This document shows, in pieces, positions 38,253-48,405 of a stretch of DNA of 64,000 nt; positions within the stretch are counted from its first letter, which is position 1, and each line of letters starts with the position of its first letter. The notes under the pieces are model-generated. The model saw only the letters and a list, made by a program, of their open reading frames with translations. It was not told the origin of the DNA and did not search any database. The position numbers and the translations under genes were made by a program. Origin of the DNA: Stentor roeselii (Eukaryota; Ciliophora; Heterotrichea; Heterotrichida; Stentoridae); the NCBI GenBank assembly GCA_006503475.1, contig RSEH01000064.1:62001-126000 (forward strand), read 5' to 3'.

Positions 38253-39836
38253 ATGGACGACCCGATCTTACTGAAACAACAAATAGAATTCTTACAACTC
38301 GAGCTAGACGATTTACGATGTCGCGAAATCCAGACGAAATCAATGTACGAATCAATGCTAAAGTCCTTCAGTTCCTCCTCCAACCCTTCAACCTCAACAG
38401 AAGACTTAAAAGTTCTAAAAGAAAACCACGCCCAAGAAATGCGAATGCTCGAAAGTAAGCATCGACAACAAATTCAAACCTACGAAAGAAAACTCGAAGA
38501 CTTTTCACATCAACAAGCAGACAACGAGGAAAACGTGAAAAGACTTCAGTCAAGAAACGAGGAAAATTTGAATTCTTTGAAATTCGAGATTATTAAACTC
38601 CAGGAGGACAAGACTCGCCTCGACTACCAACTAAGCCAAAAAGAAGCAATTGAAAAACATGCAGAAAAACTCACTTTAGAAGTAAACAGGTTGAAACTTT
38701 CAATAGATCAACAAAAGTTCGACTTTGACGAGGAAGTCTTGAAAATTCGTGAAAATTGTAACAAAAACTTGGAGGACCTTAGAAAAATTTATGATAGTGA
38801 AAAAGTTGGAATGCAGAAAATCATTGATGAACAGTTTTGTAAAATCAGTAAATTGAGTCAAGGGTACCTCGCTGAAGAACTTGAAGAGATTTTAAATAGC
38901 ACTGGGAATAAATTGGATGAACTTCAAAATTCACAGAGTCTCGCTCTTGAGGCTTGTAAGTCTTTAAAGGCTTATTTGAACTCGCCTGAAAGAGGGGATC
39001 GAGAAACTTTGTCTGGATGTGCTGGACTCGTCGGTTTGATTAAAATATTGGAAAAAAATGAGAAGAAGATGAAAGAAATCATTCGTCAGAAAGACTCACA
39101 AATCGCTGGACTTCAGAAACAAGAGAATTATTTGAATGATTTGGTTAATGAAAGGGATTCTGAGATTAATAAACTCAAAAAAGTTGTTGGAGATCTTAGG
39201 GTTGAAGCTGAAGGAACTAGTAAACCTCCGGTGCATACTCCGAAGTCGAAACATGGAAGGTCTCGCACTGCTTTGCAGCCGACTGAAAATAGTCCGGGAT
39301 TGCAGCCGAGGGATATTGAAGGGTCTGAGGATAAACCGAGGAAATGTGATAAACTTGGGTCTCCTGTGGGAGTCGAGTGTGATATTTGCAAGTATTATGT
39401 GTCTAGTTCCAAGCTGATCGAACACATGATCAGTTGCAAATTAGAATACGAGCTGAGGTCACCCAGTAATTATTCAACATTAAGCACATCCGAGCAAAGA
39501 TACAGCATTGAAAAAACAGACTCAATGGAAAAAAAAGTTAATGAATTGAAACTTGCAGTTGGAAAACTAAAAAATCAGAGAGACCGAGCTCGAGTTGCTG
39601 GTGAGCATCTTTTATTACATCTGAAAAACGTGAAACTTGAACTAGCAGTTTCAGAAGAGCGCGCTTGTGAGCTTCAAATGGACTTGAAAAAGGAAATCAA
39701 GGTCTTAGTGAAGCATATTTTAGGAGTTCGAAGCAGGTACCCTTTACCACTTGAGGCCATTGCTGAGATTGACAGACTTGTCAATAAATCATCGAGGTTC
39801 TTCGGAGGAAGGATGCAGTTCCCTGCTGAAGAGTAG
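38253..39836 (+). CDS. Coiled-coil protein with a C2HC zinc-finger-like motif
   Basis: 527 aa. Coiled coil spans residues about 5-210 and 265-325, and again 425-500. Between them (about 375-400) lies VECDICKYYVSSSKLIEHMI then SC, a C-x2-C-x12-H-x4-C arrangement resembling C2HC fingers found in ciliary coiled-coil proteins. The region 325-370 is basic and Ser/Pro-rich. A structural role at basal bodies or axonemes is likely from composition but unproven. I cannot name an ortholog. Confidence 0.83.
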   Translation: MDDPILLKQQIEFLQLELDDLRCREIQTKSMYESMLKSFSSSSNPSTSTEDLKVLKENHAQEMRMLESKHRQQIQTYERKLEDFSHQQADNEENVKRLQSRNEENLNSLKFEIIKLQEDKTRLDYQLSQKEAIEKHAEKLTLEVNRLKLSIDQQKFDFDEEVLKIRENCNKNLEDLRKIYDSEKVGMQKIIDEQFCKISKLSQGYLAEELEEILNSTGNKLDELQNSQSLALEACKSLKAYLNSPERGDRETLSGCAGLVGLIKILEKNEKKMKEIIRQKDSQIAGLQKQENYLNDLVNERDSEINKLKKVVGDLRVEAEGTSKPPVHTPKSKHGRSRTALQPTENSPGLQPRDIEGSEDKPRKCDKLGSPVGVECDICKYYVSSSKLIEHMISCKLEYELRSPSNYSTLSTSEQRYSIEKTDSMEKKVNELKLAVGKLKNQRDRARVAGEHLLLHLKNVKLELAVSEERACELQMDLKKEIKVLVKHILGVRSRYPLPLEAIAEIDRLVNKSSRFFGGRMQFPAEE

Positions 39837-40062
39837 GTTATTTATCTAATTGAAGATCTAAAAACTCAAATTTTAAAAATTTATAATTTTCAAGAAACCT
39901 TCTAAATTTCTCATTTTCTACCATTTCCAGGTTTTCACTGAAAATTGAAGAAAAACCAAAAGAGTCAATCTTTACTAAAAAAAATCTCATCCTTAAAAAT
40001 TATCGTGTTGAATGGATTTATTTAATGAAGAAAGAGACTAGTATTCTTATATAAATTCCACC

Positions 40063-40593
40063 ATGATAAGAAAGAGGTATACAAAAAAAGTATTTTCTAA
40101 GAAGAAAAATCCAAATTTCGTTCCAGTGACAGGTTCTCTTTCGATCTCTCCTCGGGTATTAGAACAGGAAAATTCGCATTGGTCTATTAGGAACTTGACT
40201 AATTCTGTCAATCTAATTCGGAATCCTCAGGAGCTTTCTGTCTCTGTCAGCACACTATCATCAGATACTTGTTTTATTGAAGAAAATTGCATCGATCAAG
40301 GGAAATTTGACACTTTGACATTTAATAAGCCGGCTTTCACTGGAAGTGCTGTTGAAATAAAGAAAATAGAAAGGAACTTATCTCCGACTTTGCGAAGATC
40401 AAAGATTAAAAAGAAAAATAATGATAGCATAATTGGAAAAAGGAAAAAGAAGAATTTGAATAAGGAAGTCAATAAACAGCAAAGACCTGAATCTTCTCAA
40501 GAGAGTACTCCACATCTTTATACAGACTATACACAAAGGCTTCATAATATTTTATTGCTTAATACTTCCTCAAGTGACTCTGATGATAATTAA
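40063..40593 (+). CDS. Orphan basic protein
   Basis: 176 aa, Lys/Ser/Asn-rich, no domain and no membrane segment. It opens MIRKRYTKKVFSKKK and ends in an acidic Ser-Asp run (NTSSSDSDDN). Codon use and the clean ATG and TAA look like neighbouring genes. Function unknown. Confidence 0.6.
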   Translation: MIRKRYTKKVFSKKKNPNFVPVTGSLSISPRVLEQENSHWSIRNLTNSVNLIRNPQELSVSVSTLSSDTCFIEENCIDQGKFDTLTFNKPAFTGSAVEIKKIERNLSPTLRRSKIKKKNNDSIIGKRKKKNLNKEVNKQQRPESSQESTPHLYTDYTQRLHNILLLNTSSSDSDDN

Positions 40594-41117
40594 TGATTAT
40601 TTTTATGTTTTCTAATGTTTTTCTTGGAGGTTGGAATAGTTCTATTTCCTAGTTTTAGATGATTAATTATAAAGACCGTTATATATAATCAGACTTCTTG
40701 TTGTTTAAAGGTTCTAGTTAATCTGTGGATCTTGATTCTAGAGCGATATATTTAGTGAGGATTCTTGATATAATAACTCATTTTTTTTTTGAATAAGTCT
40801 TTTTCAGGAAGTAATATTTTGGAATGAAAATGCTTCGTTTTAGGATAAGATTATATTTAAACAATCTAAATGTATAAAAAAGATTCAGATATCAAATATT
40901 CAAAAAAATCAACCAACTAAAATATTATGATCACAATCAACATTCTACCAATCTATCATCAACTTTAATAAAACATGATGAAAGTAATAAATTAATGCAA
41001 TTTTCGATACAAGGGCCAAGAAATGAATTCTCATCCTCTACCTTGATAATTTAGTTATATATACTTTAAGTTTCCATTAAATTCAGATTCAAGCAGTACA
41101 ATCTGCTTCATTATAAT
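40594..41117. other. AT-rich intergenic stretch
   Basis: About 520 bp between two orphan genes. Nothing recognised. Confidence 0.5.
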
Positions 41118-41681
41118 ATGAATCACACATCTGAAACAACAGATATCGAAAGCATCCTTAACACACAGATCTGGAGAAACAAAAGACTTCCAAGCATATC
41201 TCAGTCACAGAAGACCTTTAAAATACGGTCAAAGACCGACATCGAAAAGAAAAGAAAGCCTCAAAGACTCACGACTGACCCTTACCAAATCCCTGGCCAT
41301 CAATTCGATGAAAGTCTTGAAGATAGTCAAGAGATAATCAAACCCAAAATAGGTCCAAAAAAGTCACTTTTTATTCTAGCCACTCCATTGTCAGTCATTT
41401 CAGAAGCTGTGTCAGATATAACTTCCAAATCAAATACTTAGCAATTGCTCGTTCCTTCATTCCCTAAAAGGCAATTCGGAGATAAAGCTAAAAAACTTCA
41501 AAAACAGGATAAATTTTTCTGTATTGAAAAAATTCATGAAGATCAGGTCATCAGGCTGAAACTTGAATATGGAAGAATAGAAAAAAATTCTCATTCTAAA
41601 ATCAAGGGAAAGTTTGAATTTACTCGCCAATTCCTCAAATCTTCAGAAGAATTTTCAGAAAAACTCAAAGTTAAATGTTAA
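41118..41681 (+). CDS. Orphan basic protein, frame interrupted by an in-frame TAG at 41439
   Basis: A 107-codon frame (MNHTSETTDIESIL...) ends at TAG 41439-41441, and the same frame stays open for a further 79 codons to TAA (41679-41681). The downstream part has coding-like composition, with Lys-rich segments such as FCIEKIHEDQVIRLKLEYGR. No 15- or 16-nt GT-AG intron removes the TAG in frame. So either the true product is the 107-aa protein, or the gene is longer and interrupted (read-through, unusual splicing, or a base error). No domain recognised. Confidence 0.5.
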
Positions 41682-41979
41682 ATTAAGATTTTCTAGGTTT
41701 ACTAGCGATTTAAAGCATTTTTGAGTGGATTAATCATTATTATAAATTTATGGTAGATAATTAAATAATTCCTAAAGAGATGAAATACTTATAAGAAATA
41801 ATATAAAATTTGTATCCCTTTAATAAATTATATATTTCAATATATTTTCACAAAGTTTCATCTTCTACTAATTCTCATAGAAAAATCACTAATCAATTCC
41901 TAATAATTCTTTAATCTTTTCATCTTCAGAGCTGAAAATCAAACCCAATGAAAACTTTTGACTATCGGTTATTTACTAC

Positions 41980-42432
41980 CTAAAGATCAGCCTTGCCACT
42001 AGCTCCACTTTTTCCAACCAAATAATTCGATATGTCTTCTGCAGTTCTGCCTCCTGAGTACTTTTCAACCATCTGGCCGTTCTCGAAGTACAAAAGAGTT
42101 GGGTATCCTCTGATGCTATATGTGGAAGCCGCAGTTCTTTCAACAGTGCAGTCTACCTTACCGACAACTGCTGATGATCCTTTTTCCTTGAGAAGGTTCG
42201 CAGCTTTTTCGTACTCAGGAGCTAGTCTCTTGCAATGGCCGCACCAAGGAGCGTAGAATTTGATTAAAATGTTAGGATGGGCTTTAAGGGCATCATCCAA
42301 TGTCGCATCAGTGAGAGTTAGAACACTGGAATCATGGTCATGGTCGTGATCATGATGATGATGGTCTCCGTGATCACCATGTCCTGCAACAAGAGCCAAG
42401 AGAGCTAGAGCGACTAAGACCTTTACAGCCAT
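41980..42432 (-). CDS. Secreted/ER single-domain thioredoxin (PDI-like) with His/Asp-rich segment
   Basis: 150 aa. Signal peptide MAVKVLVALALLALVAG, then residues 17-34 are almost entirely His, Asp and Gly, a possible metal-binding tract. One thioredoxin fold follows with the PDI active site FYAPWCGHCKRLAPEYEKAA and the cis-Pro region IRGYPTLLYFENG. It ends KADL, which is close to but not a standard KDEL/HDEL signal. Expected role: disulfide formation or isomerisation in the secretory pathway. It is far shorter than a full PDI (about 500 aa) and may be a stand-alone a-domain enzyme. Confidence 0.92.
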   Translation of the reverse strand: MAVKVLVALALLALVAGHGDHGDHHHHDHDHDHDSSVLTLTDATLDDALKAHPNILIKFYAPWCGHCKRLAPEYEKAANLLKEKGSSAVVGKVDCTVERTAASTYSIRGYPTLLYFENGQMVEKYSGGRTAEDISNYLVGKSGASGKADL

Positions 42433-42521
42433 TTATAATAATTCCAAAAATCCAAAGAATCCATCCAAACATCATTTTTCCCAATCCCACAAATTCCTTC
42501 CAAGTTTCAAATGATTGTAAA

Positions 42522-43181
42522 ATGAAAAAATGGTTAGCCTTCGGAAGCTTGATCGGGGTGAGTTCATTCCTAGTCTACAACCTAAACTTCAAAAGCAAGG
42601 GAAAAATGCAAACTCTTGTCATTCTAAGCGAGAAAAAAATGCTTGAAGTGATGGAAAAAATCAAATCCGAGTACCGAACCAAATTTTACATGTTCCAAAA
42701 GCACTTTCGCACAAATCGAAGAAAACTTCAAAAGAACAGCAGAGAATATGCAGAAGCCGTTCATCTGGCCTATTCAAGTTTACCTAATATCTTAAACACC
42801 TCAATCAACGAAGTTCTGAAAGAAATGAGCATAGAAAGAGAAATTTTTGATAATTCCTGGAAACTTCTAAAAAATGAGGCAAGTGTTTGTGAAGCCTTTG
42901 AAGATGTAAAACTTCTTACTTCCACTGGGTACCTTAAAAAAGACATCGCTTTAGAAACTGCTCAAGAGGCTTTGGAACATTGCAAGAGTCGGTTTGACGG
43001 TGATTTCAATCATGAAAACTTGCATATGACTGTCAGTCTACTTGAAGATGAGATTAAAGACGAGTACGGCTTCGAAATTGAAGACCTTGAAAAAGCTTAT
43101 TTGAGTTATCTTGAATTAGCAAGTGAATATGACTCAATTTTTGATGCCATTAGAGAAGCTAAGTATGTCGCTGATTTATGA
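42522..43181 (+). CDS. Unknown protein with N-terminal membrane anchor
   Basis: 219 aa. Hydrophobic segment at residues 4-22 (WLAFGSLIGVSSFLVYNL) after a Met-Lys-Lys start, then a soluble, mostly helical domain with a run of charged residues and EDLEKAYLSYLELASEY near the end. No named family. It ends in TGA at 43181, overlapping the ATG of the next gene by 4 bp (ATGA). Confidence 0.72.
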   Translation: MKKWLAFGSLIGVSSFLVYNLNFKSKGKMQTLVILSEKKMLEVMEKIKSEYRTKFYMFQKHFRTNRRKLQKNSREYAEAVHLAYSSLPNILNTSINEVLKEMSIEREIFDNSWKLLKNEASVCEAFEDVKLLTSTGYLKKDIALETAQEALEHCKSRFDGDFNHENLHMTVSLLEDEIKDEYGFEIEDLEKAYLSYLELASEYDSIFDAIREAKYVADL

Positions 43182-44503
43182 ATAGATTTGATAAAACCCT
43201 AACATGCAAAGTAATAAGCGTAATGGAAAGACATCTTCAGAAAAAACTCCATACAGGCTCGTACTCGTTGCTTAAGCCAATATCTTTCCTTCCAAGTCAC
43301 ATCATCTCGCGAAGACAACTTCTATCATCGATCCAAGTCTCTGCATCATCACTTTCCCCAGAGAAAGCTCAAAAAAATTCTTCAAACTCACGAGTGAAAC
43401 TTGGATCATCTTCAGAATCAGCACCTAAAACAATAAAACATAGCAAGTCCAAACTGATCATCTCAGCATCAAACAAAAATCTTGAAAAAATTTCTCCTGT
43501 TAAAATGAAAGAAAGCAGTTCCAATCCAGTCCAGCCTCTAATATCACAAAGACTTGCTCTTCCAACGATTCCTTCAGTAGTCCAATCAGTTTATTACAAG
43601 TCACAAACAGGTAGTATCGGAAACAAACAAAAGAAAATGAATCAGGACTCGTTTTTTGTGATTCAATCTTTTAACTCTTCCAGGTCTCAAACGCTTTTAG
43701 GAGTCCAGGACGGTCACGGAACCTTTGGCGGGCAGGTATCTTCCTTCGTGAAATCAACCCTTCCAATAATCCTCGAAAACAAGACCTGGCAAATACGTAA
43801 ACAATAAATAGTGAAAAGCGACCTGGACTACCCTTTACTAGACGACCAGATAACTCGTTTAAAATCAGGGATAATCGAGAGTTACCATCAAATTCATCAA
43901 GAATTAAAACTCAGATCTCAAATCGACATAACCTTCAGCGGAACTACTGCAATTTCTGTTCTGATTCGCGGTCGGCAACTGTTTTGCATGAACTGTGGCG
44001 ACTCCAGAGCCATTCTAGGAAGAGTGACTCGAACAGGGTGGACTTCTGTCGCCTTGTCAAATGACCACAAGCCAGACCTTGCAGAAGAAAAACAAAGAAT
44101 TTTGAGTAAAAATGGAAGAGTCGACTCTTATCGTGACTCGAACGGCAAAGCTTTAGGACCTGCACGAGTGTGGCTTAATGATGAAGATATTCCAGGACTC
44201 GCCATGAGCAGGTCGATTGGAGATGAAATCGCGACAAGGGCAGGAGTCATCTGCACACCTGAAGTCTTTTCTCATCGACTTGACACGAATGACAAGTTTT
44301 TGATACTTGCAAGTGACGGCATCTGGGAATTTATTTCAAGTGAAGAATGTGTGAAAATAGTCTCGAATTATTACTTTTCTGGAAAATTTCAAGAAGCTTG
44401 TGAACAACTCGTCAGCTTGTCCACGCATCGGTGGAATAAAGAAGATGGAAATGTTGATGATATCACTGTTATCATCGCTGCACTTAAGGTTAAGGATGAA
44501 TAA
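43178..44503 (+). CDS. PP2C-family protein phosphatase, one 15-nt intron
   Basis: Exons 43178-43796 and 43812-44503 give 436 aa. The N-terminal ~130 residues are basic and Ser-rich. PP2C core: GNKQKKMNQDSFFV, LLGVQDGHGTFGGQVSSFVK, FSGTTAISVLIRG, NCGDSRAIL, GLAMSRSIGDE, LASDGIWEFISS and DDITVIIAAL. Metal ligands are intact, so it should be active. The ATG at 43178 overlaps the preceding stop; a second Met at 43223 (MERHLQKKL) is an alternative start. Its stop lies inside the 3' end of the convergent kinesin (14-bp coding overlap). Confidence 0.92.
43797..43811 (+). other. 15-nt intron (second PP2C gene)
   Basis: The sequence is gtaaacaataaatag. It spans an in-frame TAA and joins the two halves of the PP2C catalytic domain. 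Confidence 0.9.
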
Positions 44504-46877
44504 TTATATTATAAAAATTTTCTTGGTTTTCTGATGGGTTCAGAAGTGGAGAAGAGATTGTCTTTGTCAGGTCTTTTTGAGGAATTTTTAAAAATTGACC
44601 ACCTTTTATTGTTTTTTTTATGTTTTGCTGGAAAATGTGGGACTCGGACTCGGAAAATGCTGAACGGGTTGATAGGAACTTCGAAAATTTTTCTTGCATT
44701 GATGATAACTTCTCGAGAGTTAGGTTAAATTGGGTTTGGATGTTGTCGTGTTTTTTTATGAATTCTTGCTTTTTTTCTTTTTCTATCAGCCATTCTGCTG
44801 CGATTTGGGAATATTTTAACTCTAGTTCGTCATAGGCTTGTTTTAGTTGAAGGTTGTTTTTTTCTAATGCAGTTATTCGGTGTTTGAGTCGCTGTTCTGA
44901 TTCTTTGAAATTTGTTTGGAGGTGAAGAAGAGAATCCTTGCAAATTTGAGCTTCATTTCCAGCTTCAATAGATTTACAGATAACATCTTCGAATTCTCTT
45001 AACATCTGTTTTTTTTCCTTATCCCAAATGCGTCTTTCCTTGATCCTGATACTATGACCAACACTTTCTTTGATCATTTCAATATTCGGAGCTTTTGCAG
45101 TGGCTTCTTCAAGTTTAATCCTTAAATTTTCCACTTCTTGTTGCAATCTAGAATTGTTGTTATTTTCAAATTCAAGTTCACTCTTAAGTAAATGATTCTG
45201 ACATTCAATATGATTCTTTTCAATGACCTGCTGTTGCAAATTTTTCAGTTCATTTGCGATTTTTTCTCTGTCTTCTCTGAATTCTTTCATATTTTTCTCA
45301 CTTTTTAGTTTAAACTTGACATGGTCTTCTAGATCTTGCTGTATTTTCGCGATTTTTACAGCGTGTATTCGAATATTTTCATCTCGAATTGCAATTTCTT
45401 CTTCTAAGATCTTGACGGTGTTCTTGTTTAAAGTGAGTTGAACTGCGGTTTTTCCTAGTTCTCTTTTTTCTATTTCAAGTTGCTGCTGAATCTCGTTTTG
45501 CTCGATTTGAAGTTTTAAAGATTTTCTTACTTCATTCGCGAGGCTTTCTTTTGCCCTGTCAAGTTCCTTGGCTGTCTGAAGTACTTCTTTCGGGCAGAGG
45601 TTTAAACAGGACAAAGACCTGTCGATGTCTTTGGACTCGTTTAAGTCAAGTCCTCTTAAACTTTCGATGATTTTCTCTTTTTTTTGGATTTCTTCTTTAG
45701 CTGCCATTAGCATTAGTTTTAATTCGCTGACTGTGTATTCTCTGTTTACTTTTGGCTTGTTTTTAATGGCTTTGGCTCGGTTGCCGAAGCGAAGAGTGCT
45801 GATAGTCTCAGCCTCATTCCAAGGAGACGGCGAGCAGGTCAAAATAAGCGTCGTCTTCGCATTTCCACCAAGCGAATCCTGCAACACCCTCGTAAGTTTC
45901 GAATCCCTATAAGGAACATGCGACGCTTTAGGATCAGTCAAGGCAGTAATAACCTGTCCTAAAGTCGTTAAAGACTTGTTAATATTTTTCGCCTCTTCAA
46001 GTCTTTTCCCAGCAGCTCCAGTTTTTCCAACTTTTTCAGATCCAGCCAAATCAACAAGATAAAGTTTAGCACTTTTCGCTGAATAATCTTTAGAATTACT
46101 CATTCCAACATTGACAATAAAAATAGAATGAGATCTCGAACTAGTTGCATTCATCTGAGTATAGCTGACTTCTCTATTACTAGTTCCAATTTTCATGATT
46201 TCCATGACTTCCTCAGGGTTAACAACATAAGTTTCAGTGAGTTCAGGCATATGAACCCCTTTCGCCTTATCTTCCTGAATACGAAGATTTTCCTTGTTAG
46301 GGTCAATAAGATCTTTGATTTTTTCAAGGTAGATCTCACAAAATGAGACTTTAACAGTGAACTCTAAAGAAGGGTCTGAGTTGCTAATGAAGTCGAAAAG
46401 GTCTGAAATCATTCTTGGGATTATCCCTGGGTCCTCTGATGAATAACCTGTCATTGTGTAGGTCTTTCCTGAAGATGTCTGCCCGTAAGCCAGCACTGTT
46501 CCGTTGAAGCCTTGAAAGATCGAGTCGATCACTGGCCGCGCGGATATTTTGTAAACTTCTTCTTGACTCCCTGATGGAGGGAAAATGTGGTCGAAGGTAA
46601 AGTTCATGTCTTCGCCGTTCTCGTATTGAGAGTTGATTTTCGCTGACTTGTGGTCTTCGCTGAAATCTACGCAGATGGACTTTGATTGCTGCTGCTCTTT
46701 TTCGTTTAACGGACGAAATCTGCATACTACGATCACCCTCCCTATGTCATTTTCTTCCATTTTTAAATGCTTAACGGAATTTGATTTAGTTGGGTTACCT
46801 GGATGTGCAAGATTTGAGGATTTTATTAATTTTAATGGGTTGGGGAATGAGATTGGTTTTAGAGGAAAAGGTTTCAT
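44490..46877 (-). CDS. Kinesin-1-like (kinesin heavy chain) motor
   Basis: 795 aa from the ATG at 46877; another possible start is 46760 (MEENDIGRV), just before the motor. The motor spans about residues 45-370: VIVVCRFRPLNEKE, GQTSSGKTYTMTG, NATSSRSHSIF, VDLAGSEKVGKTGA and VPYRDSKLTRVLQDSLGG. FGNRAKAIKNKPKVNREYT closely matches the kinesin-1 neck linker region. Long coiled coil follows to the C-terminus. It should be a plus-end transporter. The last 14 bp overlap the 3' end of the PP2C gene on the other strand. Confidence 0.92.
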   Translation of the reverse strand: MKPFPLKPISFPNPLKLIKSSNLAHPGNPTKSNSVKHLKMEENDIGRVIVVCRFRPLNEKEQQQSKSICVDFSEDHKSAKINSQYENGEDMNFTFDHIFPPSGSQEEVYKISARPVIDSIFQGFNGTVLAYGQTSSGKTYTMTGYSSEDPGIIPRMISDLFDFISNSDPSLEFTVKVSFCEIYLEKIKDLIDPNKENLRIQEDKAKGVHMPELTETYVVNPEEVMEIMKIGTSNREVSYTQMNATSSRSHSIFIVNVGMSNSKDYSAKSAKLYLVDLAGSEKVGKTGAAGKRLEEAKNINKSLTTLGQVITALTDPKASHVPYRDSKLTRVLQDSLGGNAKTTLILTCSPSPWNEAETISTLRFGNRAKAIKNKPKVNREYTVSELKLMLMAAKEEIQKKEKIIESLRGLDLNESKDIDRSLSCLNLCPKEVLQTAKELDRAKESLANEVRKSLKLQIEQNEIQQQLEIEKRELGKTAVQLTLNKNTVKILEEEIAIRDENIRIHAVKIAKIQQDLEDHVKFKLKSEKNMKEFREDREKIANELKNLQQQVIEKNHIECQNHLLKSELEFENNNNSRLQQEVENLRIKLEEATAKAPNIEMIKESVGHSIRIKERRIWDKEKKQMLREFEDVICKSIEAGNEAQICKDSLLHLQTNFKESEQRLKHRITALEKNNLQLKQAYDELELKYSQIAAEWLIEKEKKQEFIKKHDNIQTQFNLTLEKLSSMQEKFSKFLSTRSAFSESESHIFQQNIKKTIKGGQFLKIPQKDLTKTISSPLLNPSENQENFYNIIIHP

Positions 46878-47076
46878 TTGTTTTTGTTGAGATTTAAAAT
46901 AACTTGGTTTTTTCTTTGTTTTATTTACTTGGAATATTTTAGGTGTTGCATCATTTTGAACCTTCTGCAATCAACATGTAATTAATTTAAATATTTTTTA
47001 TTACTCTTCAAATTTTAACTATCACTACTGCAACAAAGCTAACAATAAATTATTAACACAATTCTAAATAAGCAGC

Positions 47077-48366
47077 TTAACGATTCCCTGCTTTCTTCGG
47101 CGCACTTTGACTGCGGACTTCATATTGCCCAGGTCCAGGTACTAAAGATCTCTCAATTAAAAACCTCTGACCTGTAGTATCGAAACTTAAGTTTTTATCA
47201 AGCAACATCATATCAGGGTACCTAGTTTGTTTGACAGTCCAAGGTCGATGTTTAGAATAACTCAAGTGTGCTTGTGAAGGTTTTTCTTCAGGTTTTTGAA
47301 AACGTGGACCGTGACTCGTGAATTTCTGAGTTTTTTTCGACTTGGCTTGAACAGGTGAATAAGTCCCTGGTCCAGGATTCGTTGAAAACTTTTGAATAAA
47401 TCTCGGCGACTTAGGCACAAAAACACTTGCATTATGTGGAGTAGGAACCGGTTGATAATACCCAGGTCCAGGGATTTCATTTGAAGTGTCATTAGCTCTT
47501 TTGTCACTAGTTCCAAAAGGTGCCTTTTCGATAGGATAATCATTAGAAATCAGTTTTTTTTTAAGTTTCTCGATTTTATCCTGTTCTTCTTTAGACAAGT
47601 AAGTACCAACAGGTGGTGTAGTTGTATTATGAGCCACAAAAGGTCGATGTGGGTCATTCGTCACTCTTATATCTCTTTTAGTATTACTTCCAAATCCAGC
47701 AGAGTTAACCTTGACCCTAGCAACGCCTTCAACCAGATAACTTCCAGGCCCAGGAGCTTCATTTTTCGCTTCCTTATCAAACGGGCGCTGACATCCACTC
47801 GAAAACATCCAAGTAGACTTATTCGTCTCCTTCATCCCAACACTATAATGCCCAGGTCCAGCTAAATATTCACTATTTTCTCCAAAAACATCTCTTTTAC
47901 TAAGTGAAGCTCCAAAATTAGTTCCCTTATTTTTCTCCTGTAACTGCGGGTTATAAGTCGCAGGTCCAACTTCAAAAGGATGAACTTCTCGACTAGGAAT
48001 AGAAACCGCAGTTCTAAAAACATCAAAAGGACTCTGAGCAGTCCTTTCTCCTTTACTCGACCTTCTCTTGTCCATTGACAAGTTATAGCTTCCAGGTCCA
48101 GGGGTGATTGTTTTTATATCTGCAAGTCGAACAGCTCTAGTTCCGAAGGCCGAGTTGCATCGTGATTTATTTCCCCATTGTTTGTGACCTGTGTAGAAAC
48201 CGGGAGAGTTTTGAGATGTGCTCGTCGACATTCGTGGCTCGCAGCTGTCGAATGGGGCGGATCCGTATTTGGATTGGAACGAGTTTGAGTAGTGGTAAGC
48301 TCCTGGACCTACCTGGTCTGGAGTGTTGACTCGCCATGGCTGGTCTTTCCGGCCTGTCCAACTCAT
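47077..48366 (-). CDS. SHIPPO/STPGR-repeat microtubule-associated protein (STPG2-like)
   Basis: 429 aa. About ten Pro-Gly repeats: VGPGAYHY, NSPGFYTG, TPGPGSYNL, VGPATYNP, AGPGHYSV, APGPGSYLV, TPPVGTYLS, IPGPGYYQP, NPGPGTYSP and VPGPGQYEV. Each follows a roughly 30-45 residue spacer with FG/SS elements. This is the layout of sperm-tail PG-rich proteins (STPG2/ODF3 group) that bind the microtubule lumen or axoneme. Expected location: cilia or cortical microtubules. The small protein at 14.2 kb has a single similar repeat. Confidence 0.88.
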   Translation of the reverse strand: MSWTGRKDQPWRVNTPDQVGPGAYHYSNSFQSKYGSAPFDSCEPRMSTSTSQNSPGFYTGHKQWGNKSRCNSAFGTRAVRLADIKTITPGPGSYNLSMDKRRSSKGERTAQSPFDVFRTAVSIPSREVHPFEVGPATYNPQLQEKNKGTNFGASLSKRDVFGENSEYLAGPGHYSVGMKETNKSTWMFSSGCQRPFDKEAKNEAPGPGSYLVEGVARVKVNSAGFGSNTKRDIRVTNDPHRPFVAHNTTTPPVGTYLSKEEQDKIEKLKKKLISNDYPIEKAPFGTSDKRANDTSNEIPGPGYYQPVPTPHNASVFVPKSPRFIQKFSTNPGPGTYSPVQAKSKKTQKFTSHGPRFQKPEEKPSQAHLSYSKHRPWTVKQTRYPDMMLLDKNLSFDTTGQRFLIERSLVPGPGQYEVRSQSAPKKAGNR

Positions 48367-48405
48367 TGTGAATTATTTGAATTAGCGAAGAAGAAGACTG
48401 AGTTA

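Noticed and set aside
43178-44503. Two separate genes for the PP2C halves
   Set aside because: A perfect 15-nt intron joins them, and each half alone lacks essential PP2C motifs.
46878-46970. Upstream part of the kinesin-1-like frame
   Set aside because: It opens with TTG, not ATG; no splice site linking it to an upstream ATG was found.
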